From Clostridiales bacterium (lineage in GTDB: Bacteria > Bacillota > Clostridia > Oscillospirales > CAG-272): DNA of 48,005 nt. The DNA lies in contig JAAYHB010000002.1 of the NCBI GenBank assembly GCA_012727435.1, positions 1 to 48,005 on the forward strand, written 5' to 3'. The position numbers and the translations under genes were made by a program. This document shows positions 32,284 through 40,680 of this stretch, in pieces. Below the pieces are notes generated by a model. The model ran no database searches and was not told where the DNA came from. It saw only the letters and a program-made list of their open reading frames with translations. Positions within the stretch are counted from its first letter, which is position 1. Each line of letters opens with the position of its first letter.

Positions 32284-33666
32284 TCAGATTTCTATATCAT
32301 TTGGGTCAAAGTCGGGTTTTTTTGTACCTGACGGCCGGCTGGCCGGGGGCACGGTTGCATAATCATCTTCTTCGTCATATATGGTTTTGAGGGTCACCGC
32401 CTTGCCGACAACCTCCGAGAAGGTGACATCTGGGTTCTGCATGAGGATGTTGAGGACCGTGAGATAGTCGCGCAGCATCTCGCGCGGGGTAATCATCGAG
32501 TTTGCGCCGGCGCGCTCAAGGCAAATAGCGAGGAATTTCACCCGCTCCTCGTCGGTGATCCGGGGCGTCCAGTTGTAATGCAGCGCGTGGAGCCGGGTTA
32601 CCCGGTTGATGAGCGCGAGCAGCTCGTCGTCCGAGAGCCGGCGCAGCCTGATGACCGGCCCGAGCAGGTTCTTGTAGCCGTCAAGCGCAAAGCGGCTGTC
32701 GCACAGGCGGCTGCGAAGCGCCTCGTAGCTGAAAAGCCCACGACGGGTGTCCTCAAGGAACTGCGGCGTGCCCCCGAGGATTATTCCGAGCCCGCGCGCC
32801 CGCCCCTGCAGGGTGTCGTTGAACATCGAAAGAATTTTTTCGTAGTTGTTCTCGCGGCTGACCCGGTGAGTGATTTTATAGAGGTTCACGCACTCGTCTA
32901 TGAAGACCACCAGGCCGCGGTAGCCCATCCGCCGCACCAGCGTCGCCCAGAGCTTAATAAAATCGTACCAGTTGTCGTCGTCGATAATGACCGAGACTCC
33001 GAAGCCGAGCGCCGACTTTGCCTCGGTTTTGTTTGAGTACTCGCCCCTCAGCCAGCGGATGCAGGCGCTCTTTATATCCTCATCTCCTGAAATGTAGGCG
33101 CGGTAATATTCTGATATTACCTTGGCGAAATCAAAGCCGCCCACAAGGAATTCGACCTCGCGCAGCTCGTCGATCACGCGCAGGCCGAGCTTTTTTGAAA
33201 ACTCGGGCGAGCCCGGCTCAACTCCAGTTGCGGCAAGGTCGGTCTGCAGCCCGGCTATCCAGCGGGCGATGATTTTAGGCAGAGCGCCCCCGTCGGGTGA
33301 GGATTTGGAGGCGAGGTTTTTCATCAGCTCGCGGTAGGTCGCCACTCCGCTGCCGCCGCTACCGTGGAGCCTGCGTTCGGGCGAGAGGTCGGCGTCTGCG
33401 GTGATAAAATCGCGCTCGAGCGCATAGCCGCGGATAAGCTGCATGAGAAAACTCTTGCCGCTGCCATACCTTCCGATAAGAAAGCGCATTGTGCCGCCGC
33501 CCTCGTTTACAAGCTCGAGGTCGGAGAGCAGGGCGGCAATCTCATCTTTGCGCCCGATTGCGATATAAGGCGCCCCGGCGCGGGGAACCACGCCGGCCGA
33601 GAGCGACGCGAGCAGCGAGGTTAAAATCCGCTTGGGTATGGCTGGAGTGGTATTTGCCTCAGTCAT
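32284..33666 (-). CDS. sngB: Shango-like ATPase SngB (DUF2791/BrxC-BrxD-type P-loop)
   Basis: A 460-residue AAA+/STAND-like ATPase. Walker A GRYGSGKS at 65-72 and Walker B VVFIDEC with D257/E258 are clear; ILGGTPQFLEDTRRGLFSYEALRSRL matches the DUF2791 sensor region. Related ATPases occur in BREX (BrxC/BrxD) and in Shango. It overlaps the TerB gene by 8 bp (stop 33659, start 33666), with AAGGAGAT before the ATG, so the two are co-translated. An ATG at 33714 is in frame but would overlap more and lacks that SD. Confidence 0.87.
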   Translation of the reverse strand: MTEANTTPAIPKRILTSLLASLSAGVVPRAGAPYIAIGRKDEIAALLSDLELVNEGGGTMRFLIGRYGSGKSFLMQLIRGYALERDFITADADLSPERRLHGSGGSGVATYRELMKNLASKSSPDGGALPKIIARWIAGLQTDLAATGVEPGSPEFSKKLGLRVIDELREVEFLVGGFDFAKVISEYYRAYISGDEDIKSACIRWLRGEYSNKTEAKSALGFGVSVIIDDDNWYDFIKLWATLVRRMGYRGLVVFIDECVNLYKITHRVSRENNYEKILSMFNDTLQGRARGLGIILGGTPQFLEDTRRGLFSYEALRSRLCDSRFALDGYKNLLGPVIRLRRLSDDELLALINRVTRLHALHYNWTPRITDEERVKFLAICLERAGANSMITPREMLRDYLTVLNILMQNPDVTFSEVVGKAVTLKTIYDEEDDYATVPPASRPSGTKKPDFDPNDIEI

Positions 33667-35491
33667 CGAATATCTCCTTCCTGTATTCCGCGATAAGAGA
33701 ATACCCCGCATCATCCCCGGCGAGTATTATGTCGCCGATGACACCGGCGGCGATTTCGTTTATTTTGTCGGCCACAAGGTCGGGGAGCATACCCCGCTCG
33801 GCGGCAAAACGCCGCTGCCCGGCATAGTCGCGCCGGTCGGCGAGGCGCACAAACTCAAAAAGCTCGCCGAGCGCCATAGCAAGCGTGGTTTTTGTCGCTC
33901 CGGCTGTGTTTTCGGATACTTTTGCAGTTCCGGGTGTTATATCGGCGGGTGAGCCTGTTTTCTCGGGGTCTTCGGTGTCCTTAACAATATCAGTGTCGGC
34001 ATCAAGCCTGCCGAGTAGTTCATCGACCGCGGTATTGAGCTTGCCGGGCAGATAGTCGGTCTCGGGCTCGGTGTCCCCGAAAGCTTCGATCAGGCGTTCG
34101 GTGGTCTCCCATGAGGACCGCTCAATCTCTGCGGCGCGTTCGGGCGAGATCGGGGCAGGAGGGACGTCATACAGCTTGTCGTATTCATTGGAGGGCTGCT
34201 CGGGAGCTTTGCGTTTTTTGGGCAGCAGCTCCGCGAAGTATTCGTCAATGCACTCGCGTATCGGTACCGGGAGTGCGTATATGCTCAGCCTTGACTTTAT
34301 CCCGAGGTGCGCGCGGAGCTTGTTTTCCGAGTATTTTATTATGTCGGTGACAAGAAACCTCAGCTCATGCGAGCGCGAGAAGGAACAGTATTCCACCTCG
34401 ATTCTCTTTTTAATCCTGTACGAGCAGAGGGCGCCTGCGAAGGCGTCGCGTATCATGCGGCTGTTCTCAAGCTCAAGTCCCGAGAGCAGCCCGCCGGCGT
34501 CTGAAAAGCGGTCGATTACCCGGGTTAGTGCGCCCGGAATATGCTTGTCATACAGCTTCAGCACGTCACCTTTTGCAAATTTACTGCTTCTATAGTTGTA
34601 ATTTGTGCAATATATGAGCAGCATATTGCAGTAAGCCTCGGCAGAACCGCCGCCGGCGGCGATATAAAACTCCTTTAGTGTGCAGGACTGCACCGCCTCG
34701 GGCGGGAGCTTCCCGGGGATTGCTGCCGGCGGCGGCAGGTGGTGTATGAGCGAAAAATCGCATATCCACTCGCCGAGCATCTTGTCAAAGCGCGGGAACT
34801 CGTCGCGGTATGCGCTCCAGAGCCCGAGCAGTTGTTTCTGCCCCCACGCGGGATTGTCGTGTCCGCCGGTGTTTATTATCTCATATATGAACAAAAGTAT
34901 ATAGCTGTAGTCGGTTTTCAGGTATTCGCCCGACGCGGCCCGCTCGCGCCACCAGAGGTACCAGTCAAGCTGCGCGCGAGAGAGCTGGGAGTACTGCGGC
35001 ACATAGGAAAAGAAGGGAGTTGGCCTGCATTCATGCCCCTTGACATACCTGATTTTGCGGGCGTGAGCCAAAAACTGTTCGTAGTAATTGTAGCTGGTTT
35101 TCCAGTTGAATATTTTTACCTTGCGTATCAAGATATGCTCGGGGACATACTCGTCGTCTGGTTTTGGCGAGTTTGCAAACTCCTCTGCAGTGTGCGGAGG
35201 TATGAACCTCTTTATCAACACTTCGCTGTCGCCGGGCTGTGGCGGGGAATTCTTTTCGGTTTTGTTCACGGTAATCCGGAACATCGGGGTATCGAATACC
35301 TTTGAGACAACACTCGGCGCGGTGTCGGCGTCCGGAGGGTCGATGGTAATGTCAATAGTAAAGGTAGACCTTGGTTTGCGGGGAGGGTGCTTTGCCTGCC
35401 CGCGGCGGGGCAGTAGCGACAAGATGTCATCCCAAAAACCGTCGTCATGCTCGTCCCGACCGGCATTTCTGTTCTTTTTATTCTCGTCCAT
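33659..35491 (-). CDS. sngA: Shango-like TerB-domain protein SngA
   Basis: A 610-residue protein. The first 100 residues are charged and low-complexity. LSRAQLDWYLWWRERAASGEY and SYILLFIYEIINTGG (near 175-215) are the TerB_N signature. The C-terminal part (about 460-605, including ELFEFVRLADRRDYAGQRRFAAERG) fits TerB_C. A low-complexity acidic and proline stretch separates them. It is first in the operon, behind a consensus promoter, and GGGAGG precedes the start. TerB proteins in this setting are thought to sense or recruit during phage attack; the mechanism is not established. Confidence 0.85.
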   Translation of the reverse strand: MDENKKNRNAGRDEHDDGFWDDILSLLPRRGQAKHPPRKPRSTFTIDITIDPPDADTAPSVVSKVFDTPMFRITVNKTEKNSPPQPGDSEVLIKRFIPPHTAEEFANSPKPDDEYVPEHILIRKVKIFNWKTSYNYYEQFLAHARKIRYVKGHECRPTPFFSYVPQYSQLSRAQLDWYLWWRERAASGEYLKTDYSYILLFIYEIINTGGHDNPAWGQKQLLGLWSAYRDEFPRFDKMLGEWICDFSLIHHLPPPAAIPGKLPPEAVQSCTLKEFYIAAGGGSAEAYCNMLLIYCTNYNYRSSKFAKGDVLKLYDKHIPGALTRVIDRFSDAGGLLSGLELENSRMIRDAFAGALCSYRIKKRIEVEYCSFSRSHELRFLVTDIIKYSENKLRAHLGIKSRLSIYALPVPIRECIDEYFAELLPKKRKAPEQPSNEYDKLYDVPPAPISPERAAEIERSSWETTERLIEAFGDTEPETDYLPGKLNTAVDELLGRLDADTDIVKDTEDPEKTGSPADITPGTAKVSENTAGATKTTLAMALGELFEFVRLADRRDYAGQRRFAAERGMLPDLVADKINEIAAGVIGDIILAGDDAGYSLIAEYRKEIFDD

Positions 35492-35542
35492 CGGCTGCCT
35501 CCCGCACGGGCATCGGATTTGCCCGATTCATCTTAAAGAATT

Positions 35543-35571
35543 ATTATAGCATTGATTACAACCAATGTCAA
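35543..35571 (-). promoter_or_regulatory. Consensus promoter of the Shango-like operon
   Basis: On the minus strand TTGACA (35566-35571), 17-nt spacer, TATAAT (35543-35548): an exact consensus, about 50 nt before sngA. It lies 60 bp from a second exact consensus promoter facing holB. Confidence 0.85.
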
Positions 35572-35631
35572 TCACCCGCCGGTTTCTTTGATTGATTGCA
35601 CGGCGCAGCCCGATTTTAGAATTCCGACCGA

Positions 35632-35660
35632 TTGACAGGTTCCATGTGCTTTGGTATAAT
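35632..35660 (+). promoter_or_regulatory. Consensus promoter of holB
   Basis: TTGACA at 35632-35637, 17-nt spacer, TATAAT at 35655-35660, 40 nt before holB. Divergent from the sngA promoter. Confidence 0.85.
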
Positions 35661-35700
35661 TAGTACAATCGGATGTTTGTGTTGAAACGGGGGTGCGGCG

Positions 35701-36750
35701 GTGTCTGAATATTTTGGAAATATCGCCGGCAACGCCGCGCTCCGCAGGCGCCTTGCTGCCGAGATTAAGTCGGGCAGCTTCCCGCACGCGTATATTATCG
35801 AAGGCGAGGAGGGCAGCGGCCGCAGGACGCTTGCCCGCTCGATTGCCGCGGCGCTCTCCTGCTCAAATCCCGACAGACTGCCCTGCGGCGAATGCCTGGC
35901 CTGCCGGAAGATATTCGGGAATAAAACCCCCGACGTGATATCGGTTACCCCTGAGCAGGGCAAGGCATCTTTAGGAGTTGATGTCGCCCGCGAGATCCGG
36001 CGGGATGTCATGACCCTGCCGATTGACTTTGCGTACAAGGTCTACATTTTTGAGGGCGCCGATAAAATGACGCCCGAAGCCCAGAACGCCCTGCTTCTGA
36101 CCCTCGAAGAGCCCCCGGCTTTTGCGGTTTTTTTGCTGATATGCCGTTCGGCAACGAATTTGCTTGTAACCGTGCGCAGCCGCGCCCCGACAATCCGCAC
36201 CGAGCCTATACCGCCTGATGTTATTGAAGACTACATCATATCACACGACAAGAGGGCGGCAGAGCTCAAAGCAGAGTCGCCCGGGGAATTCGCGGAACTA
36301 ATTTGCGCGGCCGGCGGCTGTATCGGACAGGCCCTCTTACTGCTTGACTCCGACCGGCGCCGTCCGGTGATGGAGCGGCGGCGGCTGGCGCGCAGCTTTG
36401 TCGGAGTTGCCGCTTCAAAGGCACAAGCGAGAGAAAAGCTTGAAGTAATTTCAATGTTCTCTCAAAAGCGCGAGGAAATCGCCGAGGAGTTAAGGCTAAT
36501 AACCGACGCACTCCGCGACCTTATCATACTGAAAAAAGCCAAGGAAGCACCGCTTGTGTTCTGGGCTGACCGTGCTGCGGCGCTTGAGTTGGCGGCCCGG
36601 TTTTCGCTCAGTGAGCTGTTTTTGCTCATCAAGCGGGTGGAGGCCGCAGCCGAGCATATCGGAAGAAACGCCAACATAAAGCTTACCCTGACGAATTTGG
36701 TTTTTGCAGGGGCGCAAGCCCAAAAAAGAAAGGATTATAATGAACAATAA
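35701..36750 (+). CDS. holB: DNA polymerase III subunit delta'
   Basis: Clamp-loader subunit. The 349-residue protein has the degenerate P-loop EGEEGSGRRT (34-43, no GKT, as delta' does not bind ATP), a zinc-binding cysteine set C54, C62, C65, C68, and the EGADKMTPEAQNALLLTLEEPP stretch, typical of delta' and the tau/gamma relatives. It starts at GTG 35701 with GGGGG upstream. It overlaps ricT by 11 bp, the B. subtilis order holB-ricT(yaaT). Confidence 0.93.
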   Translation: MSEYFGNIAGNAALRRRLAAEIKSGSFPHAYIIEGEEGSGRRTLARSIAAALSCSNPDRLPCGECLACRKIFGNKTPDVISVTPEQGKASLGVDVAREIRRDVMTLPIDFAYKVYIFEGADKMTPEAQNALLLTLEEPPAFAVFLLICRSATNLLVTVRSRAPTIRTEPIPPDVIEDYIISHDKRAAELKAESPGEFAELICAAGGCIGQALLLLDSDRRRPVMERRRLARSFVGVAASKAQAREKLEVISMFSQKREEIAEELRLITDALRDLIILKKAKEAPLVFWADRAAALELAARFSLSELFLLIKRVEAAAEHIGRNANIKLTLTNLVFAGAQAQKRKDYNEQ

Positions 36751-37990
36751 TAGAAATAAAAAGAAAAAAAACAGACCCGGAACGCCTGCCGGGATAAAAA
36801 AAAGCAGGCATAACCGCTACTACCGCAAAAGGCAGCAAAAAATAGTGCAGCCTGATTCCGACCGGTCCTTAACAAACGCACCCGAACTTAAGGATGATAC
36901 CTTAAAAATAACAGATAATACTGACTTGTCTCACGGCGCTCCCGGAAATTCAGCCGGACAGAATATCACTTGCGAGGGCGATTGCGGTTTTTCCGGTATC
37001 AGCCCGCTGAAGTGTACGGCTGCGCAAAAATTTATTTTGCCCGATCTCTCGGCTTTTGATTTTGCCGATGAACTGCCCGCGCCGAAGGTGATAGATGATG
37101 CTGACGCGGTCGAGGTCGTCGGAGTCAGATTTAAGCGCAACGGAAAAGTATATTATTTTGCACCGGGCGAGATAATTACATACTGCGGGGAACATGTTAT
37201 TGTTGAGACCGCGCGCGGGCTCGAGTACGGCGAGGTCTGCATGGCGAATAAAAAAGTCGCATCAAAAGATATCGTGCTCCCGCTCAGGCCGGTAATCCGG
37301 CTGGCTACACCCGAGGACACCGAGCACCACGAGCAGAACAAGGAAAAAGAAAAAGAGGCATTTGAAATCTGCCTCGGGAAAATCGCAAAACACGGCCTTG
37401 AAATGAAACTGGTCGACGTGCAGTACACCTTTGATAACACCAAACTGCTCTTTTATTTTACCGCGCCCGGAAGGGTTGATTTCAGGGAGCTTGTGAGGGA
37501 CCTGGCCTCGGTCTTCCGCACGCGGATTGAGCTGAGGCAGATCGGTATCCGCGATGAGGCCAAGCTCATGGGTGGTATCGGAGCCTGCGGCAGAAAGCTC
37601 TGCTGCTCCAGCTTCTTGTCTGATTTCGTTCAGGTTTCTATCAGAATGGCAAAGGAGCAGAACCTTTCGCTCAACTCAAATAAGATTTCCGGGGTCTGCG
37701 GCAGGCTGATGTGCTGCCTGAGGTACGAATACGATAACTATGTAGACGAAATCAAAAAGACCCCGCCGGTTGACTCGGTGGTAAGAACCGAGGACGGGGA
37801 GGGTGTTGTCACCGAAATTAACCCGTTGGCGGGTACCGTGAAGGTGAGGTTGTCGGACAAGCCCGAACTGCCGCCCAAATCATACGGTCGGGACAACGTT
37901 GCGGTGATAAGCATGCCGCAGAACACAGACAGGAACGGCAACAACAGCGACAACGACCAAAACGGCGGTTCCGGAGAGCAGGATGTGTAG
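36740..37990 (+). CDS. ricT: RicT/YaaT family PSP1-domain protein
   Basis: Ric complex subunit; in B. subtilis RicT with RicA and RicF promotes mRNA maturation by RNase Y and favours sporulation. The 416-residue product has a basic, asparagine-lysine-rich N-terminal extension of about 100 residues, then the PSP1 core with VGVRFKRNGKVYYF and the cysteine clusters GACGRKLCC and GVCGRLMCC that support Fe-S binding. An acidic/Asn tail ends it. The start at 36740 has AAAGGA upstream. RicA and RicF genes are not in the window. Confidence 0.92.
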   Translation: MNNNRNKKKKNRPGTPAGIKKSRHNRYYRKRQQKIVQPDSDRSLTNAPELKDDTLKITDNTDLSHGAPGNSAGQNITCEGDCGFSGISPLKCTAAQKFILPDLSAFDFADELPAPKVIDDADAVEVVGVRFKRNGKVYYFAPGEIITYCGEHVIVETARGLEYGEVCMANKKVASKDIVLPLRPVIRLATPEDTEHHEQNKEKEKEAFEICLGKIAKHGLEMKLVDVQYTFDNTKLLFYFTAPGRVDFRELVRDLASVFRTRIELRQIGIRDEAKLMGGIGACGRKLCCSSFLSDFVQVSIRMAKEQNLSLNSNKISGVCGRLMCCLRYEYDNYVDEIKKTPPVDSVVRTEDGEGVVTEINPLAGTVKVRLSDKPELPPKSYGRDNVAVISMPQNTDRNGNNSDNDQNGGSGEQDV

Positions 37991-37993
37991 TTT

Positions 37994-38109
37994 GGCCGCT
38001 GAACAGCAAAACCGCCCGCGAGCGGGCGGTTTTGTTTTGCCGCCGAGCAGGCCCGCCAAGCGGGCCTGCTCGGCGTCCCCGGCGGATTTCATTCGCCGGT
38101 TCAGCGGCC
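37994..38109. other. Four-stem structured element (three hairpins inside an outer stem)
   Basis: Right after the ricT stop, GGCCGCTGAAC at 37994-38004 pairs exactly with 38099-38109. Inside lie a 12-bp hairpin with AT ends (38008-38033), a perfect 15-bp hairpin with a 3-nt loop (38042-38074) and CCGGCG/CGCCGG (38079-38099). The first is a good intrinsic terminator on either strand (GCGGGCGGTTTTG). The rest is far more structure than a terminator needs. Confidence 0.65.
38008..38040 (+). terminator. Terminator of the holB-ricT transcript
   Basis: 12-bp stem AAAACCGCCCGC / GCGGGCGGTTTT with a GA loop and a following GTTTTG. Part of the four-stem element. Confidence 0.75.
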
Positions 38110-38153
38110 GCTACCCGGGAGCAGCGATTTTTTATCCGGAATGCATTTTCCGG

Positions 38154-38182
38154 TTGCAAATTCCGGTTCTTTATGTTATAAT
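38154..38182 (+). promoter_or_regulatory. Promoter of the small ferredoxin gene
   Basis: TTGCAA at 38154-38159, 17-nt spacer, TATAAT at 38177-38182. The leader is about 20 nt with the SD GGAGGT. Confidence 0.75.
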
Positions 38183-38211
38183 ACCAACATAACAACACCC
38201 GGAGGTATCAA

Positions 38212-38385
38212 ATGGCTTACAAGATTAGTGACGACTGCACCGCATGCGGAACCTGTGTTGAGGAATGCGCTGTAGAGGCGATAAGCGAAAATGACGGAAA
38301 GTATGTTATCGACCCCGAAATATGCATTGACTGCGGAGCCTGTGCCGGCGTCTGCCCGGTAGAAGCCCCGAAACCCGAAGAGTAA
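38212..38385 (+). CDS. Small 2[4Fe-4S] ferredoxin
   Basis: A 57-residue bacterial-type ferredoxin, too short for many gene calls. It starts MAYKISDDC and has CTACGTCVEEC then CIDCGACAGVCP, giving two 4Fe-4S sites. In the first site the usual fourth-cysteine proline is replaced by Ala (CAVEA). GGAGG is 7 nt before the ATG. It has its own promoter and terminator, so it is monocistronic and probably highly expressed. It sits between two Fe-S protein genes, ricT and the ttcA-like gene. Confidence 0.95.
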   Translation: MAYKISDDCTACGTCVEECAVEAISENDGKYVIDPEICIDCGACAGVCPVEAPKPEE

Positions 38386-38411
38386 ACCCCGGACTACATA
38401 TCCGCATGACC

Positions 38412-38451
38412 GGAAAACAAACGGAGCAGCCGGCTGCTCCGTTTGTTTTCC
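38412..38451. terminator. 40-nt perfect palindrome, bidirectional terminator of the ferredoxin gene
   Basis: Bases 38412-38451 are identical to their own reverse complement: GGAAAACAAACGGAGCAGCC and its mirror. A 20-bp stem with little or no loop, ending in GTTTGTTTTCC, fits an intrinsic terminator. The methyltransferase SD follows 4 nt later. Confidence 0.8.
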
Positions 38452-38465
38452 AGAAAGGAGCCCGT

Positions 38466-39227
38466 ATGGACAGCCTGCCGGTATATGACGATGAGCGCAT
38501 TGAAAAGGTCAACGACAATATAAGGCTGATTCAGAAGACAGGCGGCCTTGCATACGGGACCGACGCCTATATGCTGGCGGCCTTTGTCCGCCCGCAGCCC
38601 CGGGCGCGCGCGGCAGAGCTTGGCAGCGGAACCGGTATAGTCTCGCTTCTCTGCGCTGAAAAACAAAAGCTCGGGCATATTTTCGCGCTTGAAATCCACC
38701 CCGGGCTTGCCGATGTCGGCCGGCGCAATATCGTGCTCAACGGCTTTGAGGATAAAATCACACAGTTGTGTGCCGACATACGTGACATCAAACCCGGTGA
38801 GCTTGGCGGTGTGCTTGATGTGGTCTTCTCGAACCCGCCTTATATGCCGGTGGGGCAGGGAAAGCGCTGTGAACAAGAGATAAGAAACATCGCACGGCAT
38901 GAGACCTCGGGCGGCATTGCAGATTTCTGTGAGGCCGCTGCGCGGTTACTCAAGCAGGGCGGCATATTCTATGTTGTATGGCGACCCGACAGACTTGTCG
39001 ACCTTGTCACTTCGCTGAGGCAGAACAGGCTTGAGCCCAAGCGCATGACATTTATATGCCCGGATGTTACCTCGCCGCCTTCAGTCGTGCTGACCGAGGC
39101 AAGGCTCGGTGCGGGTCCCTCGCTTAAAATCACACCTCCGCTTGTCCTCTACAAAGGCGGCTCCGACTCACAACCCCGAATTATGACCGAAAAGGCCGCC
39201 CGGGTTTACGAAACCTGTCTTTTATAA
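38466..39227 (+). CDS. trmN6: tRNA1(Val) (adenine37-N6)-methyltransferase-like (TrmN6/YabB)
   Basis: A 253-residue class I SAM methyltransferase: ELGSGTGIVS (51-60) is the SAM loop, and SNPPYMP (NPPY 123-126) the target-base motif of N6-adenine methyltransferases. B. subtilis YabB occupies the same place after yaaT-yabA. The start at 38466 is preceded by AAGGAG; a longer frame from 38406 would translate the palindrome and is rejected. It is followed 11 nt later by the ttcA-like gene. Confidence 0.9.
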   Translation: MDSLPVYDDERIEKVNDNIRLIQKTGGLAYGTDAYMLAAFVRPQPRARAAELGSGTGIVSLLCAEKQKLGHIFALEIHPGLADVGRRNIVLNGFEDKITQLCADIRDIKPGELGGVLDVVFSNPPYMPVGQGKRCEQEIRNIARHETSGGIADFCEAAARLLKQGGIFYVVWRPDRLVDLVTSLRQNRLEPKRMTFICPDVTSPPSVVLTEARLGAGPSLKITPPLVLYKGGSDSQPRIMTEKAARVYETCLL

Positions 39228-39238
39228 TATAGGTATTT

Positions 39239-40030
39239 ATGGAAAATATAAAAAGAGTGCTTAGTTATGTTCGGCGCGCCGTCGACGACTACAAAATGAT
39301 AGCCGAGGGCGACAGCATCGCGGTCGGCCTCTCGGGCGGGAAGGATTCGCTGACACTCCTGACCGCTCTGTCCGAGTTGCGCCGGTTTTATCCCAATAAG
39401 TTCAGCCTCCATGCGATAACTATCGACATGGGCTTTGAGAATGCCGATTTTTCGGCTGTCGCCGGGCTGTGCGCAAGCCTTGACGTGCCGTATCATATTG
39501 TGCCGACCCAGATAGCGAAGGTGGTATTTGATATCCGCCGCGAGCCGAATCCCTGCTCGCTCTGCGCCAAAATGCGCCGCGGCGCCCTGCACGCTGCCGC
39601 AAAGGAGAGAGGCTGTAGTAAGGTCGCGCTCGGCCATCATTTTGATGACGTGGTTGAGACCTTCATGCTCAATTTGTTTTTCGAGGGGCGAATCGGCTGC
39701 TTTCAGCCGGTGACATACCTCTCTCGGCGCGACATCACCCTCATCAGGCCGTTGATTTATATGCCCGAGAAGGATATCCGTTATTTTGCCTCAAAAGCAG
39801 GTTTGCCGGTGGTTGACTCGCCCTGCCCGGCCAACGGCGAGACCGAGCGCGAGGAGATGAAAAGGCTGCTCGCCACGCTCGAGCGCTGGCACAAGGGGCT
39901 GCGGCACCGGATTTTCGGCGCCATTCAGCGCGGCGGGGTCGACGGTTTTCGCGACTTTGGCCGGCTTGAGGAGAAACGGTATACTGAAGAAGAACAGACA
40001 GATATAAAAAATCAGGGGCCTGCTGTATAA
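39239..40030 (+). CDS. ttcA: tRNA 2-thiolation PP-loop ATPase, TtcA-like
   Basis: A 263-residue TtcA/TilS-superfamily protein. SGGKDS at 32-37 is the PP-loop; cysteines CSLC (C106, C109) and C196 in SPCP match the three Cys that hold the 4Fe-4S cluster in TtcA. LGHHFDDVVET is also typical. It would thiolate a tRNA cytosine or a related position. It forms a pair with the TrmN6-like gene, so both probably modify tRNA. The Gram-positive target is not known to me. Confidence 0.87.
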   Translation: MENIKRVLSYVRRAVDDYKMIAEGDSIAVGLSGGKDSLTLLTALSELRRFYPNKFSLHAITIDMGFENADFSAVAGLCASLDVPYHIVPTQIAKVVFDIRREPNPCSLCAKMRRGALHAAAKERGCSKVALGHHFDDVVETFMLNLFFEGRIGCFQPVTYLSRRDITLIRPLIYMPEKDIRYFASKAGLPVVDSPCPANGETEREEMKRLLATLERWHKGLRHRIFGAIQRGGVDGFRDFGRLEEKRYTEEEQTDIKNQGPAV

Positions 40031-40055
40031 AAGCAAAAGGCCCCTGTTATTATTT
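40005..40055. terminator. Bidirectional terminator between converging genes
   Basis: AGGGGCC at 40014-40020 pairs with GGCCCCT at 40039-40045. T-rich sequence lies on the plus-strand exit (GTTATTATTTT) and, read from the other side, TTTTTTAT follows. It separates ttcA and the DUF1893 gene. Confidence 0.75.
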
Positions 40056-40475
40056 TCCCGACATCTCCTTGAGTTTTGCCGAGAGCGCCTTATATGCCGC
40101 CGCAGGGTCGTCGATATTCTTGACTGTCGCCTCCATCGGACAGATGCTCGTCCCAGTGCGGTTGGTTATAAACTCAACCCGCCTCTCGTATTCGTACGGT
40201 ATCCCGTGTGCCTCGAGCGCCGCCGCAGCGCCGTCGCTGATTACCCCGGCGTAAACCTCGCGTATCCCGGCGAGGACAAACAGGAGAGCGGCGGCCTTGC
40301 CGACAATCCGGTCGGCGGCCGAATATCCGCGCAGGTCAAAGTTTGATTTGATGAAATTCATCATCGGAGAAATTCCCGGGAGGTCTGAGGTGAGGGTGTC
40401 GTCTCCGTGACAGAGGACGCAGGTATAATTGCTGTTTTCAAGTAACTTTTTTGCTTTACGAAGGTCGTTGTTCAT
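40050..40475 (-). CDS. DUF1893 family protein
   Basis: A 141-residue protein of a family without an assigned function. It has YTCVLCHGDDTLTSDLPGI near the N-terminus, with CxxC, then GKAAALLFVLAGI and a late FITNRTGTSICPMEATV with a third cysteine. The fold is described in databases as cytidine-deaminase-like (from memory). Its stop lies in the terminator shared with ttcA. It has no operon partner; its function cannot be told from context. Confidence 0.82.
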   Translation of the reverse strand: MNNDLRKAKKLLENSNYTCVLCHGDDTLTSDLPGISPMMNFIKSNFDLRGYSAADRIVGKAAALLFVLAGIREVYAGVISDGAAAALEAHGIPYEYERRVEFITNRTGTSICPMEATVKNIDDPAAAYKALSAKLKEMSGK

Positions 40476-40609
40476 TTCTTTTGAACCTAATTGAACCTTT
40501 AATTTCTGTTAATTTCTTCGCCCGTGCAAAGAAACGAACCAAAGAAACAGTATGGTTCAGAATGCAGTTTCCCGCGTTCGGGGTGAGGGATGCCCTTCGT
40601 TTAATGTAG

Positions 40610-40628
40610 GGGCGACCGGCGGTCGCCC
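40610..40628. repeat. GGGCGACC hairpin
   Basis: An 8-bp perfect stem with a 3-nt loop, preceded by GTAG. GTAGGGGCGACC stems resemble a repeat type common in gut Clostridia (from memory). Only one copy is in this window. Confidence 0.45.
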
Positions 40629-40680
40629 GCGCGCTATTAATGCTGGACGTTAAGTCCGCACTATAACGTTTACGGGTAGG

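Noticed and set aside
29728-35491. Reading the TerB/ATPase/helicase genes as BREX or as a tellurite resistance operon
   Set aside because: BREX needs PglX/PglZ genes, absent here; tellurite operons carry TerD/TerC genes, also absent. Shango fits all three.
38406-38465. Extended N-terminus of the TrmN6-like gene
   Set aside because: It would translate a perfect terminator palindrome; the SD AAGGAG supports ATG 38466.
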